Assembly (NCBI RefSeq): GCF_014836495.1
Contig: NZ_JACSQT010000008.1
Location: forward strand, 169,052 to 233,051
Origin: Cytobacillus stercorigallinarum
GTDB taxonomy: Bacteria; Bacillota; Bacilli; Bacillales; Cytobacillaceae
DNA: 64,000 nt
Direction of reading: 5' to 3'
Under the pieces are notes generated by a model. The model was not told the origin of the DNA and ran no database searches. It was given only the letters and a program-made list of their open reading frames with translations. Positions 18,068 to 26,788 of this stretch are shown here, piece after piece. Within the stretch, counting starts at the first letter, position 1. Every line of letters starts with the position of its first letter. The position numbers and the translations under genes are program-made.

Positions 18068-19017
18068 GGATTATCGTAACAGGAGCCGCTGGGTTTATCG
18101 GTTCTCATTTATGTGAGAGGTTATTAAAGGAAGAAGAGAATGTTGTTATTGGCATTGACGGCTTTATAGATCCTTCCAAGAAGTCAATTAAACTAAGAAA
18201 TATAGAAAATCTGTTGATCCATCCACGTTTTCAATTTATAAATAAGAATTTACTAGGCATTGATTGGAGTGAAATTCTTAGCAAAGATGATGTGATATAT
18301 CATTTAGCTGCTGTACCTGGTGTTCGTTCTAGCTGGGGTAACAACTTTAAACTATATGAAGAAAATAATATTCTCGTCACCCAACGGTTATTAGAGGCTT
18401 GTAAAAATATTCCTTTAAAGAAGTTTATTTACGCTTCTACCTCTTCTGTATATGGAGAAAAGGTTGGTATGGTTTCAGAAGATTGCCCGCTTTCGCCACT
18501 TTCTCCCTATGGGGTAACGAAGCTGACAGGAGAGTATTTATGTAAGGTATACAGTGAAAATGATGGTCTCCCAATAACTATACTTCGATACTTTACTGTT
18601 TATGGACCTAGGCAACGGTCTGACATGGCGTTTCATCGATTTATTGAATGCATTTTAAAGAATAAATCTATTCCAATTTACGGGGATGGCAACCAAACAC
18701 GTGATTTTACGTTTGTAGAAGATTGTGTAGAAGGAACTTTCGCTGCTCTATATGCAGAGGATACCATTGGAGAGACAATAAATATCGGTGGTAAAGAACG
18801 GAAATCGATCTTGGATGTCATTAAAATATTAGAAGAGCTAACAGGTAAAAAAGCGACTGTGGAATTTATCGGGCAAACACGTGGAGAACCACGACATACT
18901 TGGGCAGATATTTCAAAAGCATGGAAGATTCTTCAATATAAGCCAGTTGTGCCGTTAAAAGAAGGGCTTCTCCGAGAAATAAATGATTTAAGAATTATTT
19001 ACAAGGAGGAAGAGTAA
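18064..19017 (+). CDS. NAD-dependent sugar-nucleotide epimerase (YtcB-like)
   Basis: The 317-aa short-chain dehydrogenase/reductase has the NAD motif GAAGFIG (residues 7-13), a catalytic Ser/Thr region (ASTSSVYG) and the YxxxK motif (SPYGVTK). The RYFTVYGPRQRSDMAFHRF segment is typical of UDP-glucuronate 4-epimerases, so it probably converts UDP-glucuronate to UDP-galacturonate. The partner gene supplies the substrate. It overlaps the upstream gene by 4 bases and the downstream glycosyltransferase by 1 base. UDP-glucose or dTDP-sugar epimerase/dehydratase are alternatives. Confidence 0.85.
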   Translation: MRIIVTGAAGFIGSHLCERLLKEEENVVIGIDGFIDPSKKSIKLRNIENLLIHPRFQFINKNLLGIDWSEILSKDDVIYHLAAVPGVRSSWGNNFKLYEENNILVTQRLLEACKNIPLKKFIYASTSSVYGEKVGMVSEDCPLSPLSPYGVTKLTGEYLCKVYSENDGLPITILRYFTVYGPRQRSDMAFHRFIECILKNKSIPIYGDGNQTRDFTFVEDCVEGTFAALYAEDTIGETINIGGKERKSILDVIKILEELTGKKATVEFIGQTRGEPRHTWADISKAWKILQYKPVVPLKEGLLREINDLRIIYKEEE

Positions 19018-20207
19018 TGAGGCTTGCTTTAATTTGTACAGAAAAACTCCCTTCTCCTGCTATAAAGGGAGGTGCTATTCAAATGATGATTGACGGTGTA
19101 GTTCCTTTTCTCAGTAAAGAATATAACCTAACTATTTTCTCTGTCACTGATCCATCTCTACCTGATAATGAAGTACGTAACGAAGTGCAATACATTCGGT
19201 TACCACCTGAAAGTTATGAAATGGATATTGCTAAAATACTTACTGAAAAAAGGTTCGACATTATTCATGTTTTTAACCGTCCTTTAAATATTCCTCTCTA
19301 CAAAAAGGCTTCCCCATCAAGTAAATTTGTTTTAGGACTTCATAATGATATGCTTGCTGAAAAAAAAGTATCATTAGAGAATGGCAAGGAAATTGTAAAC
19401 GCTGTGGAAAGGATTGTTACCGTTAGTGAATATATAAAACGAACGGTTGTGGAGCGGTTTCCAGAAGCGGAATCAAAAACAAAAGTAGTGTACTCAGGGG
19501 TAGATCTATTAGAATATCCTCCTGTCTGGTCAGAGAAAGGAAAACAAATTAGAGAAGAATATCGACAAAAATACAATATCGGAGAGAAAAAGGTCATATT
19601 ATTTGTTGGAAGGCTTACTAAAAATAAGGGTCCTCATCTTCTAATAGCCGCCTTTAAGGCTATTGCTAAAAGACACCCTGATACAGTACTTGTGATAGCT
19701 GGGGGAAAGTGGTTTAGTGATGATGGAATAAATAACTATGTTCGTAATTTGAAGAAACTAGCTGAACCATTAGGTGACAAAGTTATCTTTACGAATTTTA
19801 TTCCGGCAAGTGAAATTTCGAATATCTTTTTAATGAGTGATATTTTCTGTTGTTCTTCACAATGGCAAGAACCCTTAGCTAGGGTACACTATGAAGCATT
19901 TGCTGCTGGTATCCCTATTATCTCAACTAATAGGGGAGGAAATGCAGAGATCGTTTCTCATAAAGAAACAGGTTATTTAATTGAAAAGTATGATCAAGTG
20001 AGTGAATTTGCAAAAGGAATGAATTTTTATTTAAAGAACCCGGATGCAGTAAATAAAATGACACGAAATGCAAGAGAATTAGTGGAAGCAAATTTTCAAT
20101 TCCATCATGTGGCCAGCCGATTAACCAGCGTTTATTCTGATTTGATGCCAAAACAAAACAAAGACAATTTTCGTAATATGTTCCGGTTGCCGCTCTTTCG
20201 ATTTTAA
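19017..20207 (+). CDS. Glycosyltransferase family 4, CotSA/YtcC-like
   Basis: The 396-aa GT-B fold enzyme should transfer a sugar, probably the uronic acid made by the two preceding genes, to a spore-surface glycan. The N-terminal segment (CTEKLPSPAIKGGAIQ) is shared with the second glycosyltransferase at 20488-21846. The C-terminal domain has the GRLTKNKG nucleotide-binding start and the E-x7-E region near PLARVHYEAFAAGIPII. It overlaps the epimerase stop by one base (TAATG) and closes the operon 16784-20207. The acceptor is unknown. Confidence 0.85.
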   Translation: MRLALICTEKLPSPAIKGGAIQMMIDGVVPFLSKEYNLTIFSVTDPSLPDNEVRNEVQYIRLPPESYEMDIAKILTEKRFDIIHVFNRPLNIPLYKKASPSSKFVLGLHNDMLAEKKVSLENGKEIVNAVERIVTVSEYIKRTVVERFPEAESKTKVVYSGVDLLEYPPVWSEKGKQIREEYRQKYNIGEKKVILFVGRLTKNKGPHLLIAAFKAIAKRHPDTVLVIAGGKWFSDDGINNYVRNLKKLAEPLGDKVIFTNFIPASEISNIFLMSDIFCCSSQWQEPLARVHYEAFAAGIPIISTNRGGNAEIVSHKETGYLIEKYDQVSEFAKGMNFYLKNPDAVNKMTRNARELVEANFQFHHVASRLTSVYSDLMPKQNKDNFRNMFRLPLFRF

Positions 20208-20415
20208 TCATTTAACAAAATTAGGTTGAGTTAGAGTTGCTAGCAACCCTTATGCTCATCCTTTTTAATGTTTAAGAAACATCATGTAAATCCTTGGCAG
20301 TTAATAAAGCAAAATCTAGTGTGTAATCTTTAAAAAGAAGGACCCTTCTTTCTGATTTTATGTTGTTGTGGTAACTTAACTTTATCAGAAGTTATCCTTA
20401 TTTTTATTAAATCAA

Positions 20416-20460
20416 ACAAAGCCGTTGAAATTTTATAATCATAAATTTCAACGGCTTTGT
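20416..20460. terminator. Terminator between convergent glycosyltransferase genes
   Basis: Perfect 18-bp stem (20416-20433 with 20443-20460), 9-nt loop, AT-rich on both sides. It separates the plus-strand coat-sugar operon from the minus-strand cotSA-type gene. The T runs are weak, so efficiency is uncertain. Confidence 0.75.
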
Positions 20461-20487
20461 CATTTATGAGGATGTTTTTGTTGGGAT

Positions 20488-21846
20488 TCAATAGTTGCTT
20501 GCTTTATTAGCGATTATTTCTTTATTAAGCCATGGTATGGAAGAAGTAGTAATCTTCTTAATTGGCTGCTTTTGTTTTGGTCGGGTATGTTTTTTCTCTA
20601 GAGGCGAGACCTTTTCAGCTACTGCTTTTTTGGTTAACAGTTGCTCTTCTTTCTCGTCATTCATTTTTGAAGTACTGCTAATGTCAACGTTATTTTTAAT
20701 TTTATATTCAATCCCGCTCCAAACTTGGGAAATATCGTCGATGACTCGATTCCAATTATGATTTTTTTCTGCATAGCTACGTCCATATTGACCCATTTCC
20801 TTACAGAGGGAAGGACTAGAAAGTAATTTGGATAAGTGAGTGACAAATTCTTGAGGATTATCTGCTTGCTCAACAATAAACCCGTTTTTTCCAATCTCGA
20901 TTATTTCAGGGTTTCCACCACGGGCAGTTGTCACAATGGGTAACCCTGCTGCCATTGCTTCATAATGTACTCGAGCTAAAGGTTCTTCCCATTGAGAAGG
21001 ACAAACGAATATATCTGCAGCAGCAAACCAATCTTGAATTTGATCAGGGTGAACAAAGCCAGTCGTTATAACTGGTATAGGAAGGCGGTCTGCAATCGCT
21101 TTAATATAAGCAATGTAATCGGTCATTCTATTATCACTAAAACCTTTACCCCCCATTAAAACCAAAGCCACATTAGGATGCTTTTTAGCTAAATCCACCA
21201 TAGATCGTAACAGGGTATCTGCTCCTTTGTTTACTGAAAGCCGCCCTGCAAATAAAATCACCTTTTTCGATTCGAGCTTGTGTTTTTGCCGCATGGAAGC
21301 TCTAATTCTTTTACCCTTGGCAGAATACGTTGGAACAAAGCGTTCTAAGTCCACACCTGAATAAATGGTTTGAATTTTAGGTTGGGCATCAGGGTAAAGC
21401 TTTACTATTTCATTACCAATATAATTACTAATGGTAATAATTTTATCTAATTGATCAATTGCTTTTTGAGCTTCTTCAGGCTCGATTTTTTCCCTCTTAA
21501 ACATATCATTGTGCATGCTCAATATTAGACGTGATTCTGGTGCCACTTCCCGTATTGGCAATACTAGGCGAGGGCGATTAAAGATGTGAATTAAGTCAAA
21601 GGTATTGTTTTTAAGATAATTGACAACCCCTTCCTGATATGTCTCCAATAATCCTCCTGGGACCCTTACATAATGAACCCCATCTTTTATTTCTTTATCC
21701 GGTAAGGTTTTATCGCTTCTTCCTATTATTGTAATAGTATGGTTTTTACTTAAGTTTGGAATAGCTCCAGCGATGAATGTTTGTATGGCTCCACCTTTTA
21801 CTGGTGGGACTGGGAGTTTTTCCGTACAGACTATTAGTACTTTCAT
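20488..21846 (-). CDS. cotSA: Spore coat glycosyltransferase, CotSA-like
   Basis: The 452-aa GT4 enzyme is a paralogue of the 19017-20207 product: CTEKLPVPPVKGGAIQ at the start, GRLSVNKG at the C-domain start, and PLARVHYEAMAAGLPIV with the donor-binding glutamates. It carries an extra ~60-residue tail, Lys-rich and probably disordered, which may anchor it in the coat. ATG 21846 follows AGAGGGGG and overlaps the stop of the CotS-type gene as ATGA, so the two are translationally coupled. In B. subtilis cotSA and cotS are adjacent coat genes, which supports the name. Confidence 0.85.
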   Translation of the reverse strand: MKVLIVCTEKLPVPPVKGGAIQTFIAGAIPNLSKNHTITIIGRSDKTLPDKEIKDGVHYVRVPGGLLETYQEGVVNYLKNNTFDLIHIFNRPRLVLPIREVAPESRLILSMHNDMFKREKIEPEEAQKAIDQLDKIITISNYIGNEIVKLYPDAQPKIQTIYSGVDLERFVPTYSAKGKRIRASMRQKHKLESKKVILFAGRLSVNKGADTLLRSMVDLAKKHPNVALVLMGGKGFSDNRMTDYIAYIKAIADRLPIPVITTGFVHPDQIQDWFAAADIFVCPSQWEEPLARVHYEAMAAGLPIVTTARGGNPEIIEIGKNGFIVEQADNPQEFVTHLSKLLSSPSLCKEMGQYGRSYAEKNHNWNRVIDDISQVWSGIEYKIKNNVDISSTSKMNDEKEEQLLTKKAVAEKVSPLEKKHTRPKQKQPIKKITTSSIPWLNKEIIANKASNY

Positions 21847-22949
21847 TTTCTTTTTCCCCCTCTCCATTCTTTTCGTAATTGCTCAAGAATAGGCCATTTG
21901 GTTTTATCTATTTCTACGATTCGTTGGACAACAGAATCCAATTCACTATTTAATGCTATAGTTGGCTCGAATAACATATCTTTTACATTTTTATAATATA
22001 AATTAGGTAATGAAAAATCGATTAATAGAATTTCGAACAACTCGTCAGTGATAGGGTGAGCTTCATTGTACGCTTCCAGCATTCCTACAATCCAATTAAT
22101 ATCCCATCTTCCTAGATCATCCATAGAACCAGAAATGAGTTTGCGTAAATCTCGAATAGGCAAATCATATGCTACACCATCAAGGTCGATGATCCACATG
22201 CCCCCAGGTCCCATTTGTCCATTCGACCATCCATAATCCTGATGGACTAATCCCCATTCTTTATTTCCTTTTGTCACCATTTGTTGATAAGAAGATTGCT
22301 CTAGCATAGTTAACGCTTTTTTTGCTTGTTCCTCAAACATATCTACCGTATTTAGAATGGTCTTGCTAGTGGGCAATTCTGAATATAAATTGGCTACATT
22401 CCTAAACCAAGATATTTTTCTCACGACTTTTTTATATGCATTTGGCCACCGTAAAAGTCTTGAAGCATTTTCTGCCCCTTTAGGAGGAACATATCCTTTG
22501 GAAAGTTGATGGAATTCTCCAATAGCATTACTCAATAGCTTTGCTCCTTCAATATCGGCGGATACTGGATAGAGAGGTTCAATCCAATCGGCGACAAACC
22601 AGATTTTCCCTCCCATTTCCACAATATTGCTACCCGATTTTGTCTTTACAATCGCTGGTATTCTAGCCTTTTTTTCATGGACTAAATATTCCTGTGCACC
22701 AATGCTAAATAAACTCCTGGAGGGTTTCCGATGGAGTATTTTTAAACTTTTGGGTCCTTTGTTCGTATTGATTTTCCATATTAGTCCACCCTTATCTGCT
22801 TTTGTTGTTATAACTTCCATGCTACTCACATTAAAGTTGTATTGTTTGATCACTTGTTGAGCCATTTCCTCAATAAATGGTGGTACATATAAATCACCTA
22901 ATGTTTCATCTAAATCCCATGGTGTAATAAGCTGCTCCAAACTAGTCAT
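21843..22949 (-). CDS. cotS: CotS family spore coat protein (kinase-like fold)
   Basis: The 368-aa protein belongs to the CotS/CotI/YutH family, which has an aminoglycoside phosphotransferase/choline-kinase fold. The visible catalytic-loop and metal-site segments are GLVHQDYGWSNGQM and IIDLDGVAYDLPIRDL, equivalent to Brenner and DxD-type motifs. It probably phosphorylates a small sugar-like or glycan substrate during coat formation, but no substrate is known. It is the first gene of the cotS-cotSA pair, read toward the other glycosyltransferase operon. A ribosome binding site AAGGAAAGG precedes ATG 22949. Confidence 0.85.
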   Translation of the reverse strand: MTSLEQLITPWDLDETLGDLYVPPFIEEMAQQVIKQYNFNVSSMEVITTKADKGGLIWKINTNKGPKSLKILHRKPSRSLFSIGAQEYLVHEKKARIPAIVKTKSGSNIVEMGGKIWFVADWIEPLYPVSADIEGAKLLSNAIGEFHQLSKGYVPPKGAENASRLLRWPNAYKKVVRKISWFRNVANLYSELPTSKTILNTVDMFEEQAKKALTMLEQSSYQQMVTKGNKEWGLVHQDYGWSNGQMGPGGMWIIDLDGVAYDLPIRDLRKLISGSMDDLGRWDINWIVGMLEAYNEAHPITDELFEILLIDFSLPNLYYKNVKDMLFEPTIALNSELDSVVQRIVEIDKTKWPILEQLRKEWRGGKRK

Positions 22950-23194
22950 TCCTTTCCTTGGGTAATTTGTCTTTACATCCTATTCACTTAGGTTAAAATA
23001 GGTTGGACATTTGTCCATATGATCATGAAAAATAATGTGTATAAGCCCATGTAAACAAAAGTGAACCTAGACGTTATTTATTTGTGTAAAAAGGTCTGAA
23101 AACTTTGGATATATGTAGAGCTATCGATTCATTACTATTAATGGATTTGTCAGAAGAGGTTGATGATACACATCTTACTTTTACATTTATGTAT

Positions 23195-23247
23195 TAAGAG
23201 AGTATCTATGTTTTTTATTTAAAACATAAATACTTTCTTAATTTTTT
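23195..23247 (+). terminator. Orphan terminator-like hairpin
   Basis: A 20-bp stem with one mismatch and one wobble (23195-23214 with 23221-23240), 6-nt loop, followed by a T6 run. It is oriented to end a plus-strand transcript, although no plus-strand gene lies upstream within this gap. Confidence 0.6.
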
Positions 23248-23500
23248 ATAGCTGTGATGATTTTTCCAAAACCATTAGTATATTACTAGAAATGTAAGAT
23301 GTCTTAACATGCGATTTATAAAAAATATATGGTAATTTTCTTTTGTTAAATAATAAAAAGTTATATAGAAAACAATGATTTATTAAAAATTATTGAGTAG
23401 AAAGATTTATTAATAAAACTTTATTCAGAATATAATTAATTTATAAAAAATTAAGTCTTTTCATCTATTTTTCTATCCACTATAATAAATGACAAGTAAG

Positions 23501-23555
23501 CACTGTAACAACAGTGTTTTCTACTTAAAACAAAAACTGTCGGATAGTGCGGTTT
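23501..23555 (+). promoter_or_regulatory. Two hairpins in the livJ 5' leader
   Basis: The first is CACTGT/ACAGTG (23501-23516) followed directly by TTTT; the second pairs 23532-23538 with 23549-23555 with one wobble. They follow a TATAAT at 23481-23486 and may be an attenuation or stability device for the importer operon. Confidence 0.35.
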
Positions 23556-23593
23556 TAATGGTCTGAAAATTATGAATAAAGGGGGAAGAGTAA

Positions 23594-24817
23594 ATGAAGA
23601 AAAACAAAAGGTTAGTACTGGCTATTATGTTCGTTGTAAGTATGTTTTTAACAGCGTGTGGGAGTGGTGGTGGACAGGCGTCAGGAGATGGTGAAGGTGA
23701 ACCAATTAAATTAGGTTTTACACTTGCTTTAACAGGAAATTTTGCTTTTATGGGTGAAGGGGTGAAAGAAGGGGTAGAGCTTTTCTTCGAAGAGAATGGT
23801 AACAAAATTGGTGATAGACCAGTAGAATTATTTTTCGAGGATGATGCTGGAGATCCTCAAAAAGCGTTGAAAAACTATCAACAGTTAACCCTGAATCAGG
23901 AAGTGGATTTCCTTGGAGGAGGTACCATTGGTAGTATTTCATATGCACTCACAGAAGCTGCTGAAAAGGACAAACGTGTACCAATCATTAATGTAGTCGG
24001 TTCAGGTAATAGCTTATCATGGGGAGAAAAAAGTGATTATGTTTGGCGAATTGGTTTTTCATCTCTTAATTATGCAGGCACCTTAGGTGTTGATATGGCC
24101 GAGAATATTGGTAAAAAAGCTGTCGTTATTGCTTCTGACTATGTGGCTGGGCATGAACAGGCAACTGACTTTTCTGCTAATTTTAAGGAGCATGGGGGAG
24201 AAGTGTTAGATATTCTTTGGGCACCTTCAGGCACAAGTGATTTTTCTTCTTATATTAATCAAATTAAACAGCATGATGCTGATGCTGTCTATATGTTTAT
24301 ACCTGGAGCAGACGGTCCAAGGTTTGTGCAACAATTTAAGGAATTTGGATTAGCTGAGAATTACGCACTTGTCGATGGCGGCTCTGTATTGAATGCCCCA
24401 TCAACAGTTGAAGCGGTGGGGGATGCGGTAGTTGATGGTTATGTACTGTCTCATTATCATGTTGGTTTAGAAAATGAGTTAAACAAAAAGTTTGTTGAAG
24501 ATTATACCGCGAAATATGATAAAGTGCCTGACAACTATGTGATTAACGGCTATGACACGGCTAAAGTGATGTCTGAATCCATTCAAGAAGCGGGTAGTAC
24601 AGAAGTTGGCGATATTATTGACACTTTAAAAGCTGGTTTGTCATTTGATAGCCCTCGTGGACCAATTGAGTTAGATCCTAAAACGAACCATCCAATCCAA
24701 AATCACTATATTTTAAAAGGTGTAGAGAAAGATGGCGAAATCGTCTTTGAACTCGTTCGTACGTATGAAAAAGTGCAAATGCCGGCAGAAGATCCTGGTT
24801 ACGAGAAAGCAAAATAA
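23594..24817 (+). CDS. livJ: Branched-chain amino acid-type ABC substrate-binding lipoprotein
   Basis: The 407-aa lipoprotein captures substrate outside the membrane and delivers it to the permease pair encoded next. The lipobox Leu-Thr-Ala-Cys ends at about Cys22, then a Gly/Ser-rich linker. The mature protein has the periplasmic-binding fold type I pattern (LGFTLALTGNFAFMGEGVKEGV, then FFEDDAGDPQKA). The start has AAAGGGGGAAGAG upstream. It heads livJHMGF. Leu/Ile/Val are the usual ligands, but this family also includes amide, urea and aromatic-compound binders, so the ligand is open. Confidence 0.88.
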   Translation: MKKNKRLVLAIMFVVSMFLTACGSGGGQASGDGEGEPIKLGFTLALTGNFAFMGEGVKEGVELFFEENGNKIGDRPVELFFEDDAGDPQKALKNYQQLTLNQEVDFLGGGTIGSISYALTEAAEKDKRVPIINVVGSGNSLSWGEKSDYVWRIGFSSLNYAGTLGVDMAENIGKKAVVIASDYVAGHEQATDFSANFKEHGGEVLDILWAPSGTSDFSSYINQIKQHDADAVYMFIPGADGPRFVQQFKEFGLAENYALVDGGSVLNAPSTVEAVGDAVVDGYVLSHYHVGLENELNKKFVEDYTAKYDKVPDNYVINGYDTAKVMSESIQEAGSTEVGDIIDTLKAGLSFDSPRGPIELDPKTNHPIQNHYILKGVEKDGEIVFELVRTYEKVQMPAEDPGYEKAK

Positions 24818-24858
24818 TATTTAAGAGGGACTCGTTACTTGTAAAGGAGTTGAAAGGG

Positions 24859-24921
24859 ATGAGGCATGATGTAAATGCCTTTTCCCATAAAAAAATGTCG
24901 AGGAAAAGGTATTTATTCTGA
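24859..24921 (+). CDS. Possible 20-aa ORF between livJ and livH
   Basis: ATG 24859 follows AAAGGAG with a 9-nt spacer and runs 20 codons to TGA 24921. The peptide is basic (MRHDVNAFSHKKMSRKRYLF) and not rich in Leu, Ile or Val, so it is not an obvious attenuator peptide. It overlaps the hairpin at 24873-24914. It may be chance. Confidence 0.25.
   Translation: MRHDVNAFSHKKMSRKRYLF
24873..24914 (+). promoter_or_regulatory. Intergenic hairpin between livJ and livH
   Basis: A 13-bp stem with one wobble (24873-24885 with 24902-24914) has a 16-nt loop and no T run after it. This type of structure between a binding-protein gene and its permease genes often protects the upstream mRNA, giving more binding protein than permease. 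Confidence 0.5.
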
Positions 24922-24935
24922 AGGGAGTCGAACAA

Positions 24936-25796
24936 GTGGAATTTTTTATTGCTAACACCGTTTCAGGATTGGCGTATGCTATGTTGTTATTTTTAATGGC
25001 GGCAGGTCTCTCTATTATCTTTGGTTTAATGAAGATTATGAATCTTGCCCATGGATCATTTTTTATACTCGCGGGATATGTGGCTTATACGTTCTCAAGG
25101 AGCGGAATGAATTTTTGGCTATCAATGGTTTTAGCGGTTATTGTGATTTCCATTTTTGCTCTTATTATTGAAAAATTATTTATATCGAGAGTGCATGGGA
25201 GTGAAACCGATCAGGTTTTGTTAACTGTTGGTCTCGTTTTTGTACTTGGTGATTTAGCTTTATGGATTTGGGGTGGTAATTTTCTCTCCATTCCAGTTCC
25301 AGCAATCTTTGATTTTTCACTAGATTTTGCGGGTATGACATTTCCTGCTTATCGTCTGTTCGTCATTGCTATGGGTATCCTATTTGCTTTCGTCCTTTGG
25401 TATTTTGAGGCAAAAACAAGAGTAGGAATGATTGTGCGAGCAGGTGTAGATGATATGGAAATGGTATCAGCACTTGGATTTAATGTGAAGATTATTTTTT
25501 CAGGGGTATTTATTTTTGGTGCTGCTCTGGCTGCTTTCGGGGGTGTGCTTAGCGGACCAATACTTGGAATGTACCCGATGATGGAATGGGAGATTCTTGT
25601 TAATTCAATGATTGTCGTCATTATTGGTGGTTTAGGCAGTTGGAAAGGTGCATTTATCGCTTCAATGATTGTTGGGTTTGTCGATATTTTCGGAAGAATT
25701 TATATGCCTACGTTTGCGATGGCTTTCATCTTCATATTAATGGTCGCAATTTTAATGGTTAAACCAACAGGTTTATTCGGAAGGGTGGAATCATGA
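24936..25796 (+). CDS. livH: ABC transporter permease, LivH family
   Basis: The 286-aa inner-membrane subunit has about eight hydrophobic segments and the LivH-type features GLSIIFGLMKIMNLAHGSFF near the N-terminus and the cytoplasmic coupling region IGGLGSWKGAFIASMIVG near the C-terminus. GTG 24936 follows AAGGGAGT. The next permease gene overlaps it by 4 bases (ATGA). It pairs with the LivM subunit to form the pore. Confidence 0.9.
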   Translation: MEFFIANTVSGLAYAMLLFLMAAGLSIIFGLMKIMNLAHGSFFILAGYVAYTFSRSGMNFWLSMVLAVIVISIFALIIEKLFISRVHGSETDQVLLTVGLVFVLGDLALWIWGGNFLSIPVPAIFDFSLDFAGMTFPAYRLFVIAMGILFAFVLWYFEAKTRVGMIVRAGVDDMEMVSALGFNVKIIFSGVFIFGAALAAFGGVLSGPILGMYPMMEWEILVNSMIVVIIGGLGSWKGAFIASMIVGFVDIFGRIYMPTFAMAFIFILMVAILMVKPTGLFGRVES

Positions 25797-26788
25797 AAAA
25801 AGCATTTTTATCAACCGGTCTGTTGCTTATTACTATCTTAATTCTGCCACTTTTCATTTCTCCGTTTTTGGTGTATTTATCAACAGAAATTCTTGTTTTC
25901 GCTATTTTTGCAATGAGTTTGGGTTTGATTATGGGTTTTGGAGGAATGCCATCATTAGGACATTGTGCACTATTTGGTTTAGGTGCTTACACAGTTGCTA
26001 TTTTGAGTGAATATACAGCAAATATCTATTTACTTTTAGGTGCAGCGATCCTCATCTCACTCTGTTTCTCAATCGTTACAGGTTATATTGCTATTCGTAA
26101 TAAAGGTGTCTTCTTCTTAATGATTACATTAGCCTTTACTCAAGTTTTATTTTTGATTACTTCAAGAATGAAGTTCTGGGGAGGAAATGATGGCTATAGT
26201 GCCAGTGTAACAGCTAATTTTGGTTTTGGAGAGATTACTTCTAATATGGGTCTTTTTTATATGATGGGATTTTTCTTCGTTCTTTCTTATTTTCTCTTGA
26301 AACTTTTTGTTAATGCCCCAGCAGGCAAAGTGCTAAAAGGAATGATGGAGAATGAAGGTAGAATGATTGCTCTAGGCTATAATCCGAAGACTTATAAAAT
26401 GATTGCTTATTTAATTGCCGGTAGTATGGCTGGTTTAGCTGGGGGTTTATACATTTATAAAACTCAATTTGTTTCTCCGGCACTCTTCAGTGTACATATG
26501 GGTGCAGAAGTAATGATCATGGTCTTTATTGGCGGTCTGGGTACAGTTTTTGGCCCGGCATTAGGTGCTGGGGCATTTGTTTTCCTGCAAAACTATATTA
26601 GTACGATGACGGATCGTTGGCCGCTCATCTTAGGATTATTATTCATTGCAATTGTTCTTCTAAAAAGAGGAGGCATATTGCACCTTATCCAGTTTGTTAC
26701 GACATTTGGCTTAAAGTTGTTTAAACCATCTAGATCTAGAAATGCTCCTGTAGATAAACAGGTTAAAGGAAAGGAGCAAGCTAGTTAA
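25793..26788 (+). CDS. livM: ABC transporter permease, LivM family
   Basis: The 331-aa membrane subunit partners with LivH. It has the LivM motif GFGGMPSLGHCALFGLGAYT near residues 45-65 and the coupling region FIGGLGTVFGPALGAG near residues 245-260. A ~30-residue basic cytoplasmic tail follows the last helix. It overlaps livH by 4 bases and livG by 1 base (TAATG), consistent with one mRNA. Confidence 0.9.
   Translation: MKKAFLSTGLLLITILILPLFISPFLVYLSTEILVFAIFAMSLGLIMGFGGMPSLGHCALFGLGAYTVAILSEYTANIYLLLGAAILISLCFSIVTGYIAIRNKGVFFLMITLAFTQVLFLITSRMKFWGGNDGYSASVTANFGFGEITSNMGLFYMMGFFFVLSYFLLKLFVNAPAGKVLKGMMENEGRMIALGYNPKTYKMIAYLIAGSMAGLAGGLYIYKTQFVSPALFSVHMGAEVMIMVFIGGLGTVFGPALGAGAFVFLQNYISTMTDRWPLILGLLFIAIVLLKRGGILHLIQFVTTFGLKLFKPSRSRNAPVDKQVKGKEQAS

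Larger units (their letters stand above)
22950..23593. other. Long AT-rich intergenic region between cotS and the liv operon
   Basis: About 640 bases between divergent genes. It holds a perfect inverted repeat GGACATTTGTCC (23005-23016), a strong plus-strand terminator-like hairpin (23195-23247) with no gene upstream of it, a -10 TATAAT at 23481-23486, and two small hairpins in the livJ leader. No protein gene of normal size is visible. A weak 29-codon frame at about 23114-23200 lacks a good ribosome binding site. Confidence 0.6.

Noticed and set aside
23114..23200. 29-codon frame in the cotS-liv gap
   Set aside because: TTG start with only AAGG as a ribosome binding site, and it ends inside the orphan hairpin.
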